Positions 1-8,917 are shown, counted from the stretch's first letter. The stretch is DNA of 16,378 nt from Alistipes sp. (GCA_031285485.1 JAITWC010000143.1:1-16378); one strand, 5' to 3'. The notes: generated by a model not told the origin, from the sequence alone. Numbers and translations are program-made.

Positions 1-2852
1 TGTCCTTCCTCGGATTCCAGAGCCAGTCGGTGGCCGTCGAGGGCCGTACAAGCATCGACATCACCCTCGTCGAGTCCGCCGAACAGATCGACGACGTCGT
101 CGTGATCGGGTACGGCACCCAGCGGCGCGAGGCCGTCACCGGATCGGTCGCCACCATGGGGGGCGACGTGGTGCGCGAAGTGCCCGCGGGCGACATCACC
201 TCAGCTCTGATGGGCCGTATCGCGGGTGTGGAGATGAGCCCCAGCTCGGCGCGTCCCGGACAGCCGATGCAGATCCGCATCCGCGGTACCCGTTCGCTCA
301 CGGCGAGCAACGACCCGCTGATCGTACTCGACGGGATACCCTTTGCCGGTAACCTAAACGACATCGACCCCAACAATATCAAATCGCTCGACATTCTGAA
401 GGACGCCTCGTCGACCGCGATCTACGGTTCGCGCGGCGCCAACGGTGTGATCATCATCTCCTCCAAAAGCGGCAGCAGAGGCGAAGAACGCCCCGCCACC
501 CTCACCTACAACGGCTACTACGGCATCAAGAACGCCGAACGTATCGACCTGATGACGGGTGACCAGCTGTACGCGCTCAAGGAATATCTGAAGACGGCCC
601 CTGCGGGAACCTCCGGTCTTTACACCAGCCTCGGTTCCGACGAAAAGCAGGGCGTGAACACAGACTGGCAGGATCTGTTGCTCCGTCAGGGTTGGACCAC
701 CAGCCACGACATAGGTGTTTCGGGCGGTTCGCGCTCCTCTTCATACAGCTTCGGTACTACCTATTACAAGGACCAGGGCGTGTTGCCGACCAATAACTTC
801 ACCCGCTACTCGCTCAGGGCCAACATAGACACCCAGGTAGGTAAATGGGTTCGCATAGGTATGAACACCAACACCAACTACAACTTCACCCAGGGATCGC
901 AGATAGGTGTCGACCTCCAAAATTCGCCTTTGGCCGACCCGTACAATGCCGACGGAACCCTAAAAAGGGTAGTTGCAATGGCAACCGACACCTACTGGGT
1001 AAGAACCCGCGACGTGGTAGAGAACAATACACACAGGTGGAAAGACGACACCCGCAGACTCGGTACCTTCAACACGGTATACGCCGAGATCACGGCACCG
1101 TGGGTGGAGGGCCTCAAGTATCGCATCAATGTCGGTTTGAACTACATGAACACTTTCGACGGTGAGTTCACCGGCCGCGGTATCAACAACTCCAACGAGA
1201 ACGCTGTGTCGACTGCACAGGTCGACCAGAACTGGAGAGCCAATTGGTCGGTTGAAAACCTGTTGACCTTCGACCGCGTGTTCAACGGCAAGCACAGCAT
1301 CAACGCAGTGGCCCTCTTCGCAGCCGAGCAGACCACATTCCACCACAACCGCATGCAGGGTCGCGACTATCCCAACGAGGATATGCTCTACTGGAACATC
1401 GGACAGGCCGTGGAAGACCTTTCAGTGTCGGTTCTGCCCGGCGAACAGCGCTACACCCAGAGCGGTCTCGTGTCGTACATGGGGCGTGCGATGTACTCCT
1501 ACGACAGCAAGTACATGATCTCGGCAGCGGTTCGTTCCGACGGTTCGTCGCGTCTGGCCCCGGGCCACCAGTGGCACACCTATCCGGCGGTTTCTGTTGG
1601 TTGGAACATCTCGGAAGAGAATTTCATGCAGGGCGCATCGTGGCTCGACGCACTCAAGTTGAGGGTCGGTTACGGTCAGACCTCCAACCAGTCGGTTCCC
1701 GAGTACTCGACCCTGGGTCGCCTCGGAACCCGCCAGCTTAACATGGGTAACAGCCTGCTCACAGGTCTCTACTTCGACCAGTTGGCCAATCCCAACCTGG
1801 GATGGGAATACACCCAGACGTGGAACTATGGTATCGACTTCACGTTGCTCAACAACCGTCTGTCGGGTACCATCGAGTATTACACTCAGAAGACCCACGA
1901 CGTACTTCAGCGCGTGTCTCTGCCTAACTCGGGCGGCGTGGGTTCCTACACCGCCAACGTGGGCCGCACAGAGAACAAGGGCTTCGAGTTGACCCTCAAC
2001 GGCACCATCATCGACAACAACAACGGTTGGAACTGGACCGCGGGCGTGAACTTCTCGGTCAACCGTAACAAGCTGACCGCACTGGCCGACGGTGTTACGG
2101 AAAATCGGGGTAACGCCTGGTTCGTGGGCTACCCGATCAACGTCTACTACAACTACGTGGCTGATGGCCTGTGGCAGGAAGGCGACGCCTATATGAACGA
2201 TTACGAGCCCGGTTCGACTCCCGGTTCGATCCGCGTGAAATACACCGGCGAACACGACGCCAACGGCAAACCCGTGAGGAGGATCGACGACAACGACCGT
2301 CAGGTCATCAACCCCGAAGCCAACTTCACCGGCGGTTTCAACACCCGCGTTGCATGGAAAAACCTCGACCTCACCGTCATTGGTACGTTCCAAGGCGGCG
2401 GTCTGTTCTACTCGCGTTACTATGACGGCGGCGGTTACAACAACCTGCTTAGCGGACGTCGCGGTAATATTGACGTGGATTACTGGAGGCCCGACAACAC
2501 CGGTGCCAAATGGCCAAACCCCTACGGCCTGCGCAGCGGCGACAACATCAAGTACCTGGACGTACTGGCCCTGTTCGACGCATCGCACCTGACCATCAGT
2601 ACCATCACGCTGGGTTACACTCTGCCCCGAAAGTGGATGAACGCCTCGGGATTCAGGAACGTTCGTGTCTACGCAATGGCTCAGAATCCGTTCGTGTTCT
2701 TCTCTCCGTTCAAGAGGGAGACCGGCATTCGTCCCAGCACCGGCGAATACACCGGCGCCGACATCACCCAGGGCACGAACCGTATGCTCAGACAGGGTGG
2801 CGGTGTTCCCTTCACTAAGAACTTCCTGTTCGGCGTAAATCTTTCTTTCTAA
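1..2852 (+). CDS. susC: SusC-family TonB-dependent outer-membrane transporter, 5' end outside window
   Basis: This is an outer-membrane beta-barrel that imports oligosaccharides with energy from TonB, working with the SusD lipoprotein encoded next to it. The frame is open from base 3, so the signal peptide and most of the N-terminal carboxypeptidase-like domain lie upstream of the window. The GTG at 30 is internal. About 950 residues are visible. A TonB-box-like segment (DDVVVIGYGTQRREAVTGSV) is encoded near 90-150. The plug domain follows, with RIRGTRSL, PLIVLDGIPF and DILKDASSTAIYGSRGANGV, the SusC/RagA plug signature, ending near 470. The rest is aromatic-rich barrel sequence that finishes in the terminal Phe typical of outer-membrane barrels. 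The stop is 23 bases before susD, so the two are surely co-transcribed. Substrate is inferred from neighbours (xylan or xylo-oligosaccharides) and not from the protein itself. Confidence 0.96.
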   Translation, partial: SFLGFQSQSVAVEGRTSIDITLVESAEQIDDVVVIGYGTQRREAVTGSVATMGGDVVREVPAGDITSALMGRIAGVEMSPSSARPGQPMQIRIRGTRSLTASNDPLIVLDGIPFAGNLNDIDPNNIKSLDILKDASSTAIYGSRGANGVIIISSKSGSRGEERPATLTYNGYYGIKNAERIDLMTGDQLYALKEYLKTAPAGTSGLYTSLGSDEKQGVNTDWQDLLLRQGWTTSHDIGVSGGSRSSSYSFGTTYYKDQGVLPTNNFTRYSLRANIDTQVGKWVRIGMNTNTNYNFTQGSQIGVDLQNSPLADPYNADGTLKRVVAMATDTYWVRTRDVVENNTHRWKDDTRRLGTFNTVYAEITAPWVEGLKYRINVGLNYMNTFDGEFTGRGINNSNENAVSTAQVDQNWRANWSVENLLTFDRVFNGKHSINAVALFAAEQTTFHHNRMQGRDYPNEDMLYWNIGQAVEDLSVSVLPGEQRYTQSGLVSYMGRAMYSYDSKYMISAAVRSDGSSRLAPGHQWHTYPAVSVGWNISEENFMQGASWLDALKLRVGYGQTSNQSVPEYSTLGRLGTRQLNMGNSLLTGLYFDQLANPNLGWEYTQTWNYGIDFTLLNNRLSGTIEYYTQKTHDVLQRVSLPNSGGVGSYTANVGRTENKGFELTLNGTIIDNNNGWNWTAGVNFSVNRNKLTALADGVTENRGNAWFVGYPINVYYNYVADGLWQEGDAYMNDYEPGSTPGSIRVKYTGEHDANGKPVRRIDDNDRQVINPEANFTGGFNTRVAWKNLDLTVIGTFQGGGLFYSRYYDGGGYNNLLSGRRGNIDVDYWRPDNTGAKWPNPYGLRSGDNIKYLDVLALFDASHLTISTITLGYTLPRKWMNASGFRNVRVYAMAQNPFVFFSPFKRETGIRPSTGEYTGADITQGTNRMLRQGGGVPFTKNFLFGVNLSF

Positions 2853-2875
2853 CTAACCGTTAAAATACACAGAAT

Positions 2876-4855
2876 ATGAAACTGAATAGCAGATTGTTAT
2901 CAGGCGGATTGGCTCTTGCGGCAGTGCTCGCGACGAGCGCTTGTACCGACCTTCTGAACGAGACGCCGCGAGCAACATACACCCCCGACTATTTCAAGAC
3001 CACGAGGGGGGTGGAAATGGGTATCTCCGGTCTCTACGAGAACCTCCGTTCGCTCCACGGCGACTACTACTACACGTTCACCCAGATGGCCACCGACGAG
3101 ACTGCCTCGGGCCAGTTGGCCGACGGCAATCAGAACAACATCGACCTCACGATCGGTCGCGGTTCGCTGTTCACCGCCGATAACGATCCGGGTGGCAGGG
3201 CATGGAACAACGGCACGTTCGCCACGATCAATGACGCCAACGGCATCATTGAAAATGGTACGGCCGCAGGCATCTCTCCATCGCTGCTGGCCGAAGCCAA
3301 CTTCTTTAGGGCTTACCGTTATTTCCTTCTGGTGACCACTTTCGGCGGTGCGCCGCTCGATTTGGGTTCGGGCGAGTTGAAGTTCAACAACACCCCGACC
3401 ACCGCTTCGACCCGTAACACGGTTCCCGAAGTCTACACCAAGGTGATTTTCCCCGACCTGCTGTACTGTATCGCCAATCTGCCCGACTCGCCCCGCGCGA
3501 CCGGTACGGTAACCAAGAACGTTGCCCGTCTATTCCTGTCGAAGGCCTATCTGACCTACGCATGGTGGCTGGAAAATCCCAACGATATTCCGACCTATCC
3601 GGAGACTCCGCGCAACGACCCCGACGGTAAGACCTACCAGCAGTACTTCCAGTTGGCTTACGACACGGCTCTCGAAGCGATCAACAATCCTGGTCCCTAC
3701 GGCCTGATGCCCTCGTTCTTCGAGGCTCACTTGGCAGCCAACGACCGCAACATGGAGATGTTGTTCTACGTGGATCACACCCAGAACCGTCAGTACGGTG
3801 GTTTCGACCCCAACAACAACGCCACCAGAACGTTCTACCACTTCTTCTTCACGATTTGGCAGTACGACACCACCCGCAGCTACAACGACGCCGGAAACGC
3901 AGTTCAGTCGATATGGCGCGAGGCCGTTCAGGAGTACGGACGCCCTTGGGCCCGTCAGGCTCCTCCGATCGGAGTGTTGACCAACACCTTTGCCGACAAG
4001 GAACACGACTCGCGTTTCGAGAGTACCTTCGTGACCACTCTGTTCGCCAACTGGCAGAAGAACGGCTCGACGGCAAGCATCGCTTCGCTGACGAATGCCA
4101 ACGGCATGACCGTGCGTCCCGGAGATCCGATCGTCAAGTTCCTGCACAAAGATGAGGCCCCCGGTGTTGTCACATATCCCGCAGACGGACAGGCTGGCAA
4201 GAGCAACGTGGGCGCAGGCGAAATGGCCGGCGAAGCCGCATGGGTTGTGGAACCCACCAAGATCAACCGCCACCTCTACCCGGCTATCTGGAAACATGGT
4301 CAGTTGCGTACCGACCACCCCTCCAACCAGCTGGGTGGATTCAACGGTTCGAGCCCACGTCCGCAGAAGCTCGCCATGTTCTCGGAGCTCTACCTGATCG
4401 CTGCCGAAGCTTATGTCAAAGGCGCAACGGGTAGTATGACTGCACGGGATTTGGTCAACGTGATCCGCGCGAGGGCCGGTAAATGGGTACACAAAAACTC
4501 AGAAAGCCTTTACGCCGTGACGGGTCCCAATCACAGCGCCGACCACAGCGCCGACATGGTTGCCGCCACCCCCGCCGTAATCGACATCGACTACATTCTG
4601 ATGGAACGTTCGCGCGAGTACTACGGCGAAGGCTACCGCTGGTACGACCTGACCCGCACCCAGAAATGGGAAGAGTACGGCGCAACCTACCTCCTTGCCG
4701 ACAAGGACAGGCACGACGCCAAGGCAAATACCCGCGAGATACTCAAACAATATTATCTGCGCCCGATTCCGCTCGGTCAACTCGACGCTATGGTCGGATT
4801 GTCCGAAGCCGAGAAAGCGGCTTACCAGAACCCGGGATATTACCAGCCAAAGTAA
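2876..4855 (+). CDS. susD: SusD/RagB-family surface glycan-binding lipoprotein
   Basis: SusD proteins cap the SusC barrel at the cell surface and bind the incoming glycan. This one is 659 residues. It begins with a lipoprotein signal peptide whose lipobox (TSAC) places the lipidated Cys at residue 23. The next residues include Asp and Glu (CTDLLNE), the kind of acidic stretch linked to surface export of Bacteroidota lipoproteins. The N-terminal SusD-like region (residues about 24-210) has the familiar ETPRATYTPDYFKT start and the LLAEANFFRAYRYFLLVTTFGGAPL helix. The C-terminal SusD/RagB domain has KLAMFSELYLIAAEAY, the ERSREYYGEGYRWYDLTRTQKW block and LRPIPLGQL. It ends in the classic YQNPGYY tail. 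The protein is longer than the roughly 550 residues common in the family. The ATG directly precedes the signal peptide, so the start is secure. Confidence 0.97.
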   Translation: MKLNSRLLSGGLALAAVLATSACTDLLNETPRATYTPDYFKTTRGVEMGISGLYENLRSLHGDYYYTFTQMATDETASGQLADGNQNNIDLTIGRGSLFTADNDPGGRAWNNGTFATINDANGIIENGTAAGISPSLLAEANFFRAYRYFLLVTTFGGAPLDLGSGELKFNNTPTTASTRNTVPEVYTKVIFPDLLYCIANLPDSPRATGTVTKNVARLFLSKAYLTYAWWLENPNDIPTYPETPRNDPDGKTYQQYFQLAYDTALEAINNPGPYGLMPSFFEAHLAANDRNMEMLFYVDHTQNRQYGGFDPNNNATRTFYHFFFTIWQYDTTRSYNDAGNAVQSIWREAVQEYGRPWARQAPPIGVLTNTFADKEHDSRFESTFVTTLFANWQKNGSTASIASLTNANGMTVRPGDPIVKFLHKDEAPGVVTYPADGQAGKSNVGAGEMAGEAAWVVEPTKINRHLYPAIWKHGQLRTDHPSNQLGGFNGSSPRPQKLAMFSELYLIAAEAYVKGATGSMTARDLVNVIRARAGKWVHKNSESLYAVTGPNHSADHSADMVAATPAVIDIDYILMERSREYYGEGYRWYDLTRTQKWEEYGATYLLADKDRHDAKANTREILKQYYLRPIPLGQLDAMVGLSEAEKAAYQNPGYYQPK

Positions 4856-4864
4856 TTAGAGAAC

Positions 4865-4915
4865 CGGGAGAGAGGGGTGGAAACACTCTCGGCGAGGTGA
4901 CACTCCTCCCTCCTG
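4865..4915 (+). terminator. Imperfect hairpin just after susD, possible terminator or 3' stabiliser
   Basis: The arms 4865-4879 and 4901-4915 pair over 15 positions, with one internal A/C mismatch and two G-T wobbles, around a 21-nt loop. The hairpin starts 10 bases after the susD stop and is followed by only a short T-run (TGTTTTA). The position suits a susCD transcript end or 3' stabilising hairpin. The weak T tract makes terminator function uncertain. Confidence 0.45.
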
Positions 4916-4966
4916 TTTTACTTCGAACCTTCAGATTTTAGATTAGTTTGAATTAATTTCCAGGAA

Positions 4967-5026
4967 CAAAACAGGGTTGTCAGGTACATTGTTCGCACAA
5001 GACCTGCAACCCTGTTTGTTTTTTTT
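4967..5026 (+). terminator. Strong rho-independent terminator between susD and the esterase gene
   Basis: The left arm 4967-4985 and right arm 5002-5018 pair over 17 bp with extra unpaired bases on the left side, and the stem core is CAGGGTTG/CAACCCTG. The loop is 16 nt. An eight-T run (5019-5026) follows directly. This is the standard intrinsic-terminator layout for the plus strand. It implies that the esterase and the genes after it form a separate transcription unit or depend on read-through. Confidence 0.85.
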
Positions 5027-5028
5027 AT

Positions 5029-5036
5029 TACCTTTG
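5029..5036 (+). promoter_or_regulatory. Candidate Bacteroidota -7 box for the xylan/uronate gene run
   Basis: TACCTTTG matches the Bacteroides -7 consensus TAnnTTTG exactly and lies just after the T-run of the preceding terminator, 99 bases before the esterase ATG. No clear TTTG element sits 19-21 bases upstream, so support rests on the -7 box and the position. The leader that would result contains two small stems, at 5064-5080 (CAGGG/CCCTG) and 5088-5099 (TCGGA/TCCGA). Confidence 0.45.
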
Positions 5037-5135
5037 CGTTTTGTGGCGGATGATATTATTTCGACAGGGCGACTACCCCTGCGAACTTCGGACTTCCGAG
5101 GACTTTCACCTGCTGAATAAACTTAAACCAACGAC

Positions 5136-7157
5136 ATGAAACAACTTTTTAAAGTGGCGTTTTGCCTTGCGGTGACGCTGGCCGCCACGATCTTTACCTC
5201 CGAGGCCCGGGTGACACTTCCGCGCCTCGTGAGTGACGGAATGGTATTGCAACGAGACACACCCCTTAAGGTATGGGGATGGGCCGACACCGGTGAGACC
5301 GTTAAACTGACTTTTCAAAACAAAACATACTCCACCCGGACAGGCCGCGGGGGCGAATGGAGCATTTCACTGCCCGCCCTCTCTCCCGGTGGGCCGTATA
5401 CTCTGACCGTGGCCGGAAACAGGAGCGGAGGCGAGGAGATCGTGTTGCACGACGTGATGGTGGGCGACGTGTGGATGTGCTCGGGTCAGTCGAACATGGA
5501 GACCTTTGTCTATCGTGTGATGGACCTCTACGCCGACGAAATCAGGGCGTTCAATTACCCTAACATCAGATATTTCCGCGTGCAGACCCGCACCGCTTTC
5601 GGGCGGCAGGAGGCCGACGTGGCGGGCGAGTGGGTGCCTGCGGTGGCGGACAGGATATCCAATCTGTCGGTGCTGGCGCTGTTCTTCGCACGCGAGATGT
5701 ATGAACACAACGGCGTGCCGGTGGGCCTGATCCACAACGCTGTCGGGGGAACGCCCATCGAGGCATGGATGAGCCCCGAGTATATGCAGAAATACCCAGC
5801 CCCGTGGGCACAGGTGGAGATGTTCTCGCGTCCGGGATACCTCGACAGCCTCAACGCAGCCGCTGCAAACGCAGCTCCGCGCCCGCGGTTGAACCCGATG
5901 AACGACAACGATCCCGGAGTGGGCCGCTGGTTCCGTCCCGATATCGACGACTCCGATTGGGGCACCATGTCGCTGCCCGGCTACTGGAGCGAGAAGGGGT
6001 TGGAGCGCGTGCCCGGCACGATGTGGTTCCGCCGCGAGGTGACGCTCACCGCCGAACAGGCCGTCGCCCGCAACGCCACGCTGCGCATGGGCACGATAGT
6101 AGACTCCGACTCGACGTGGGTCAACGGCACTTTCGTGGGCAACATCACCTATCAATACCCGCCTCGGGTCTACCCCGTACCGGCGGGAGTGCTGCGCGAG
6201 GGGCGCAACGTTATCGCAACGCGCGTGACGAGCAACTCTGGCAACGGCGGATTCGTGGAGCAGAAGCCCTACAAACTCTTCGTCGGCCGAGATCCGTGGG
6301 GACAGCAGATCGACAGGATCGGAGACCCCGCACCCGCCGGGCCGGGCTGGGAGATAGACCTGAGCGGCGACTGGAAATACCGTGTCGGCGCGCAGATACC
6401 GAGAACCACCGGAGGAGCCGGAACCGGAGCGGGTCGCGGAAACTTCGCACCGAGGCCGTCGAACAACTCCCCCACCGGACTCTACAACGGCGTGGTGGCA
6501 CCGGTCAGGAACTATGCCCTCCGCGGATTCCTCTGGTATCAGGGAGAGTCTAACGCCGGACGCGCCGCCGAATACCGCAACATGATGGCCGATCTGATCG
6601 AAGGGTGGCGCAGGGAGTGGAACGATCCGCAGAAGCCGTTCCTCTACGTGCAACTGCCCAACATGCTCGACGGCAACGGCTGGGCAGAGATGAGGGACGT
6701 GCAGCGGCAGACGCTGCGGATCCCCGCAACGGGCATGGCCACGACACTCGGCGCGGGCGAATGGAACGACATACACCCGATGAATAAGAAGGACGTCGCC
6801 CACCGTCTCGCCCTCGAAGCGCGCCGCGTGGTGTTCGGCGAACAGGGGGTTGGCGGCACCGGCCCGCTGTTCGAGAGTATGAGGGTTGAGGATGGCGCCG
6901 CCATCGTAGAATTCCTGTGCGTCGGGGCCGACATCTACCCCAACGTGCGGCTGGGCGGTTTCGAGATCGCCGGGGCCGACGGAAACTATCGGCCCGCGCG
7001 TGCCGTGGTGCTGAGAGGCAACACGGTAAAGGTGTGGAACCCGGCCGTTACGGCTCCCGTGCGGGTGCGTTACGCCTGGGCGGGCGACCCGGTGGAGGCC
7101 AACCTGAGAGACAGGGACGGCATTCCCGCCTCGACGTTCGAGGCACTGGCGAATTAA
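5136..7157 (+). CDS. Secreted SGNH carbohydrate acetylesterase (sialate O-acetylesterase family) with inserted beta-sandwich
   Basis: This enzyme should remove O-acetyl groups from a carbohydrate. In this setting acetyl-xylan or its oligosaccharides are likelier than sialic acid, although the family name is sialate O-acetylesterase (SASA). It is 673 residues with an N-terminal signal peptide (about residues 1-24, no lipobox), so it is probably periplasmic. The catalytic domain is split. The first part holds VWMCSGQSNM with nucleophile Ser119, and GLIHNAVGGTPIEAW at 197-211. The second part holds FLWYQGESNAG (465-475) and WNDIHP (543-548), with catalytic His547. Between them, residues about 255-420 look like a galactose-binding or GH2-type beta-sandwich (GRWFRPDIDDSDW, MWFRREVTL, DSTWVNGTFVG), followed by a Gly-rich linker at 424-436. 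Family-level assignment is firm; the substrate is inferred. The symporter gene follows after 32 bases. Confidence 0.9.
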   Translation: MKQLFKVAFCLAVTLAATIFTSEARVTLPRLVSDGMVLQRDTPLKVWGWADTGETVKLTFQNKTYSTRTGRGGEWSISLPALSPGGPYTLTVAGNRSGGEEIVLHDVMVGDVWMCSGQSNMETFVYRVMDLYADEIRAFNYPNIRYFRVQTRTAFGRQEADVAGEWVPAVADRISNLSVLALFFAREMYEHNGVPVGLIHNAVGGTPIEAWMSPEYMQKYPAPWAQVEMFSRPGYLDSLNAAAANAAPRPRLNPMNDNDPGVGRWFRPDIDDSDWGTMSLPGYWSEKGLERVPGTMWFRREVTLTAEQAVARNATLRMGTIVDSDSTWVNGTFVGNITYQYPPRVYPVPAGVLREGRNVIATRVTSNSGNGGFVEQKPYKLFVGRDPWGQQIDRIGDPAPAGPGWEIDLSGDWKYRVGAQIPRTTGGAGTGAGRGNFAPRPSNNSPTGLYNGVVAPVRNYALRGFLWYQGESNAGRAAEYRNMMADLIEGWRREWNDPQKPFLYVQLPNMLDGNGWAEMRDVQRQTLRIPATGMATTLGAGEWNDIHPMNKKDVAHRLALEARRVVFGEQGVGGTGPLFESMRVEDGAAIVEFLCVGADIYPNVRLGGFEIAGADGNYRPARAVVLRGNTVKVWNPAVTAPVRVRYAWAGDPVEANLRDRDGIPASTFEALAN

Positions 7158-7189
7158 ACATCGCACAATAAAAACAATACGGACAAACT

Positions 7190-8623
7190 ATGGGAGCACA
7201 CACACAAACATCGGGCGAAGCGAGAGGGTTCTACAAACTCTCGTGGTTGCAGCGCATCGGGTTCGGGTCGGGCGACCTGGCCCAGAACCTGATCTATCAG
7301 ACGGTTGCCCAATACCTGCTGATATTCTACACCAACGTTTTCGGACTTCCGGCGGCCACGGCCGCGGTGATGTTCCTGATCGTTCGACTGGTGGACGTGG
7401 TGTGGGATCCGCTGGTCGGGGCGTGGGTCGACAAACACAATCCGAAGCTGGGTAAATACCGCTCCTATCTGGTGCTGGGTGGGATACCGCTCACGGGATT
7501 CGCCATTCTCTGTTTCTGGAACGGGTTCTCGGGGTCGCTGCTCTACGCCTACATCACTTATGTGGGAATGTCGATGTGCTACACTCTGATCAACGTGCCC
7601 TACGGCGCGCTCAACGCCTCGCTGACCCGCTCGACCGACGAGATCACGAAACTCACCTCGACCCGGATGTTTCTCGCTAACCTCGGTGGTCTGGCGGTGG
7701 CCTACGGCATTCCGGTGATCGTGCGCACCCTGTCGCCCGACGGGCGGATCAACTCGGCGGAGGCCAGCGGCGCGTGGTTCGTCACGATGACGATCTACGC
7801 TTTGGCGGGCCTTGCGCTGCTCATCTTCTGCTACACTCAGACCAGGGAGCGTGTGGTGATGGACGAGAAGGACACCGAGCACGTGAAGGTCTCGGACCTG
7901 TGGACGGAGTTCCTGCGCAACCGTCCGCTCAGGGTGCTTGCGTTCTTTTTCATCACGGCTTTCGCGATGATGGCCATCGGCAACTCGGCGGGGTCGTACT
8001 ACATGATATACAACGTGCAGGCGCCCGACGCCCTGCCGTGGTTCGCGGCGCTTGGTTCGATTCCGGCGTTCATTTTCATGCCGATGGTACCGGCCATCAA
8101 GCGCTGGATCGGCAAGAAACAGATGTTCTACGTCTTTCTGGCGGTGGCGATCGTCGGCATGGCGATGCTTTACGCCATCTCGATGGTTCCGGCGCTCAAG
8201 ACCCAGGTGTGGCTGGTGCTGGTGGCCCAGTTCGTCAGGTCGACGGGCGTGCTCGTAGCCACGGGCTACATGTGGGCGCTCGTTCCGGAGGTAATTTCCT
8301 ATGGCGAGCACACCACGGGCCGTCGCATATCAGGCATCGTGAACGCGCTGACGGGCATATTTTTCAAGGCGGGCATGGCCCTCGGCGGGGTTGTGCCGGG
8401 ATTCGTGCTTGCGTTCGTGAAGTTCGACGAGACCGACGCCGTCACCCAGTCGGCCTTTGCCGAGCAGGGCATCCTGTGGCTTGTGGCGGTGATCCCGGCG
8501 ATGCTGATGCTGGTGGCGATGTTCGTCATCTCGAAGTACGAGCTTGAGGACGACGTGATCGACCGCATCAACATCGAGATCGAGCAGAGGGCGCGGCGCG
8601 ACGGATCGGGCGAACCGAGGTGA
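7190..8623 (+). CDS. GPH-family (MelB/XynP-like) sugar:cation symporter
   Basis: This is an inner-membrane major-facilitator transporter of the glycoside-pentoside-hexuronide:cation symporter family, 477 residues with about 12 hydrophobic segments. The family signature is clear near the N-terminus: GFGSGDLAQNLIYQ (24-37), then RLVDVVWDPLVGAWVD (66-81) and KLGKYRSYLVLG (86-97). Arg66, Asp69 and Asp73 have the same spacing as Arg52, Asp55 and Asp59 of MelB, the cation-site residues, so a Na+ or H+ coupled mechanism is likely. Set directly before GH10 and GH43 genes, it corresponds in order to the Prevotella xynD symporter of the xynD-A-B cluster. Xylobiose, other xylo-oligosaccharides or aldouronic acids are the likely cargo. 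The 294-bp gap after it holds the 41-bp repeat array. Confidence 0.93.
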   Translation: MGAHTQTSGEARGFYKLSWLQRIGFGSGDLAQNLIYQTVAQYLLIFYTNVFGLPAATAAVMFLIVRLVDVVWDPLVGAWVDKHNPKLGKYRSYLVLGGIPLTGFAILCFWNGFSGSLLYAYITYVGMSMCYTLINVPYGALNASLTRSTDEITKLTSTRMFLANLGGLAVAYGIPVIVRTLSPDGRINSAEASGAWFVTMTIYALAGLALLIFCYTQTRERVVMDEKDTEHVKVSDLWTEFLRNRPLRVLAFFFITAFAMMAIGNSAGSYYMIYNVQAPDALPWFAALGSIPAFIFMPMVPAIKRWIGKKQMFYVFLAVAIVGMAMLYAISMVPALKTQVWLVLVAQFVRSTGVLVATGYMWALVPEVISYGEHTTGRRISGIVNALTGIFFKAGMALGGVVPGFVLAFVKFDETDAVTQSAFAEQGILWLVAVIPAMLMLVAMFVISKYELEDDVIDRINIEIEQRARRDGSGEPR

Positions 8624-8646
8624 CGACCGAATGACACGATTCACGA

Positions 8647-8875
8647 CTTGCGCAATCCGCGCAACGGGCAAAAAAGTTGTTTTGGCGCTTGCGCAGCCCG
8701 CGCAACGGGCACAAAAGTTGTTTTGATGCTTGCGCAGCCCGCGCAACGGGCAAAAAAGTTGTTTCGGCGCTTGCGCAGCCCGCGCAACGGGCGAAAAAGT
8801 TGTTTTGGCGCTTGCGCAGCCCGCGCAACGGGCAAAAAAGTTGTTTTGGCGCTTGCGCAATCCGCGCAACGGGCA
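8647..8875. repeat. 41-bp tandem repeat array with a hairpin in each unit (5 full copies plus a partial sixth)
   Basis: Units start at 8647, 8688, 8729, 8770, 8811 and 8852, exactly 41 bases apart; the sixth stops after about 23 bases. Each opens with a 17-nt dyad of arms TTGCGC and GCGCAA around a 5-nt loop. A 24-nt spacer follows with an A-run and then GTTGTTTTG. A second stem (GCCCG/CGGGC) overlaps the first in the inner copies, so the two hairpins exclude each other. Copies differ at very few positions; the first and last share a variant loop (AATCC for AGCCC). The unit contains no stop codons, so long open frames run through it on both strands, but 41 is not a multiple of three and these frames are not genes. 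The array fills most of the gap between the symporter and GH10 genes. The rest of the gap is an AT-rich leader (8894-8917). Confidence 0.97.
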
Positions 8876-8917
8876 CCGGAGATAACGACACACATTAATT
8901 AATTAATTTTACGCATT

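Noticed and set aside
1422..2588. 388-codon open frame antisense to susC
   Set aside because: It lies wholly within the confident SusC frame, and its sequence is the Val/Gly/His-rich type produced by reading GC-rich codons backwards.
5136..7157. True sialic-acid O-acetylesterase role
   Set aside because: The family name suggests it, but no sialidase, sialate lyase or NanE is nearby, while xylan enzymes are. An acetyl-xylan or xylo-oligosaccharide substrate is more plausible.
8647..8875. CRISPR array
   Set aside because: The spacers are nearly identical from unit to unit, and no cas gene is near. It is a plain tandem repeat.
8648..8902. Several overlapping open frames through the 41-bp array on both strands, encoding repeats such as FARCAGCAS
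   Set aside because: The unit contains no stop codon in any frame and has a period not divisible by three, so the frames are a by-product of the repeat. They have no start context or known family.
8894..8917. Promoter in the TTAATTAATTAATTTTA tract before the GH10 gene
   Set aside because: The nearest -7 match (TAATTTTA) is imperfect and would place transcription start almost on the ATG. It is better read as an unstructured leader.
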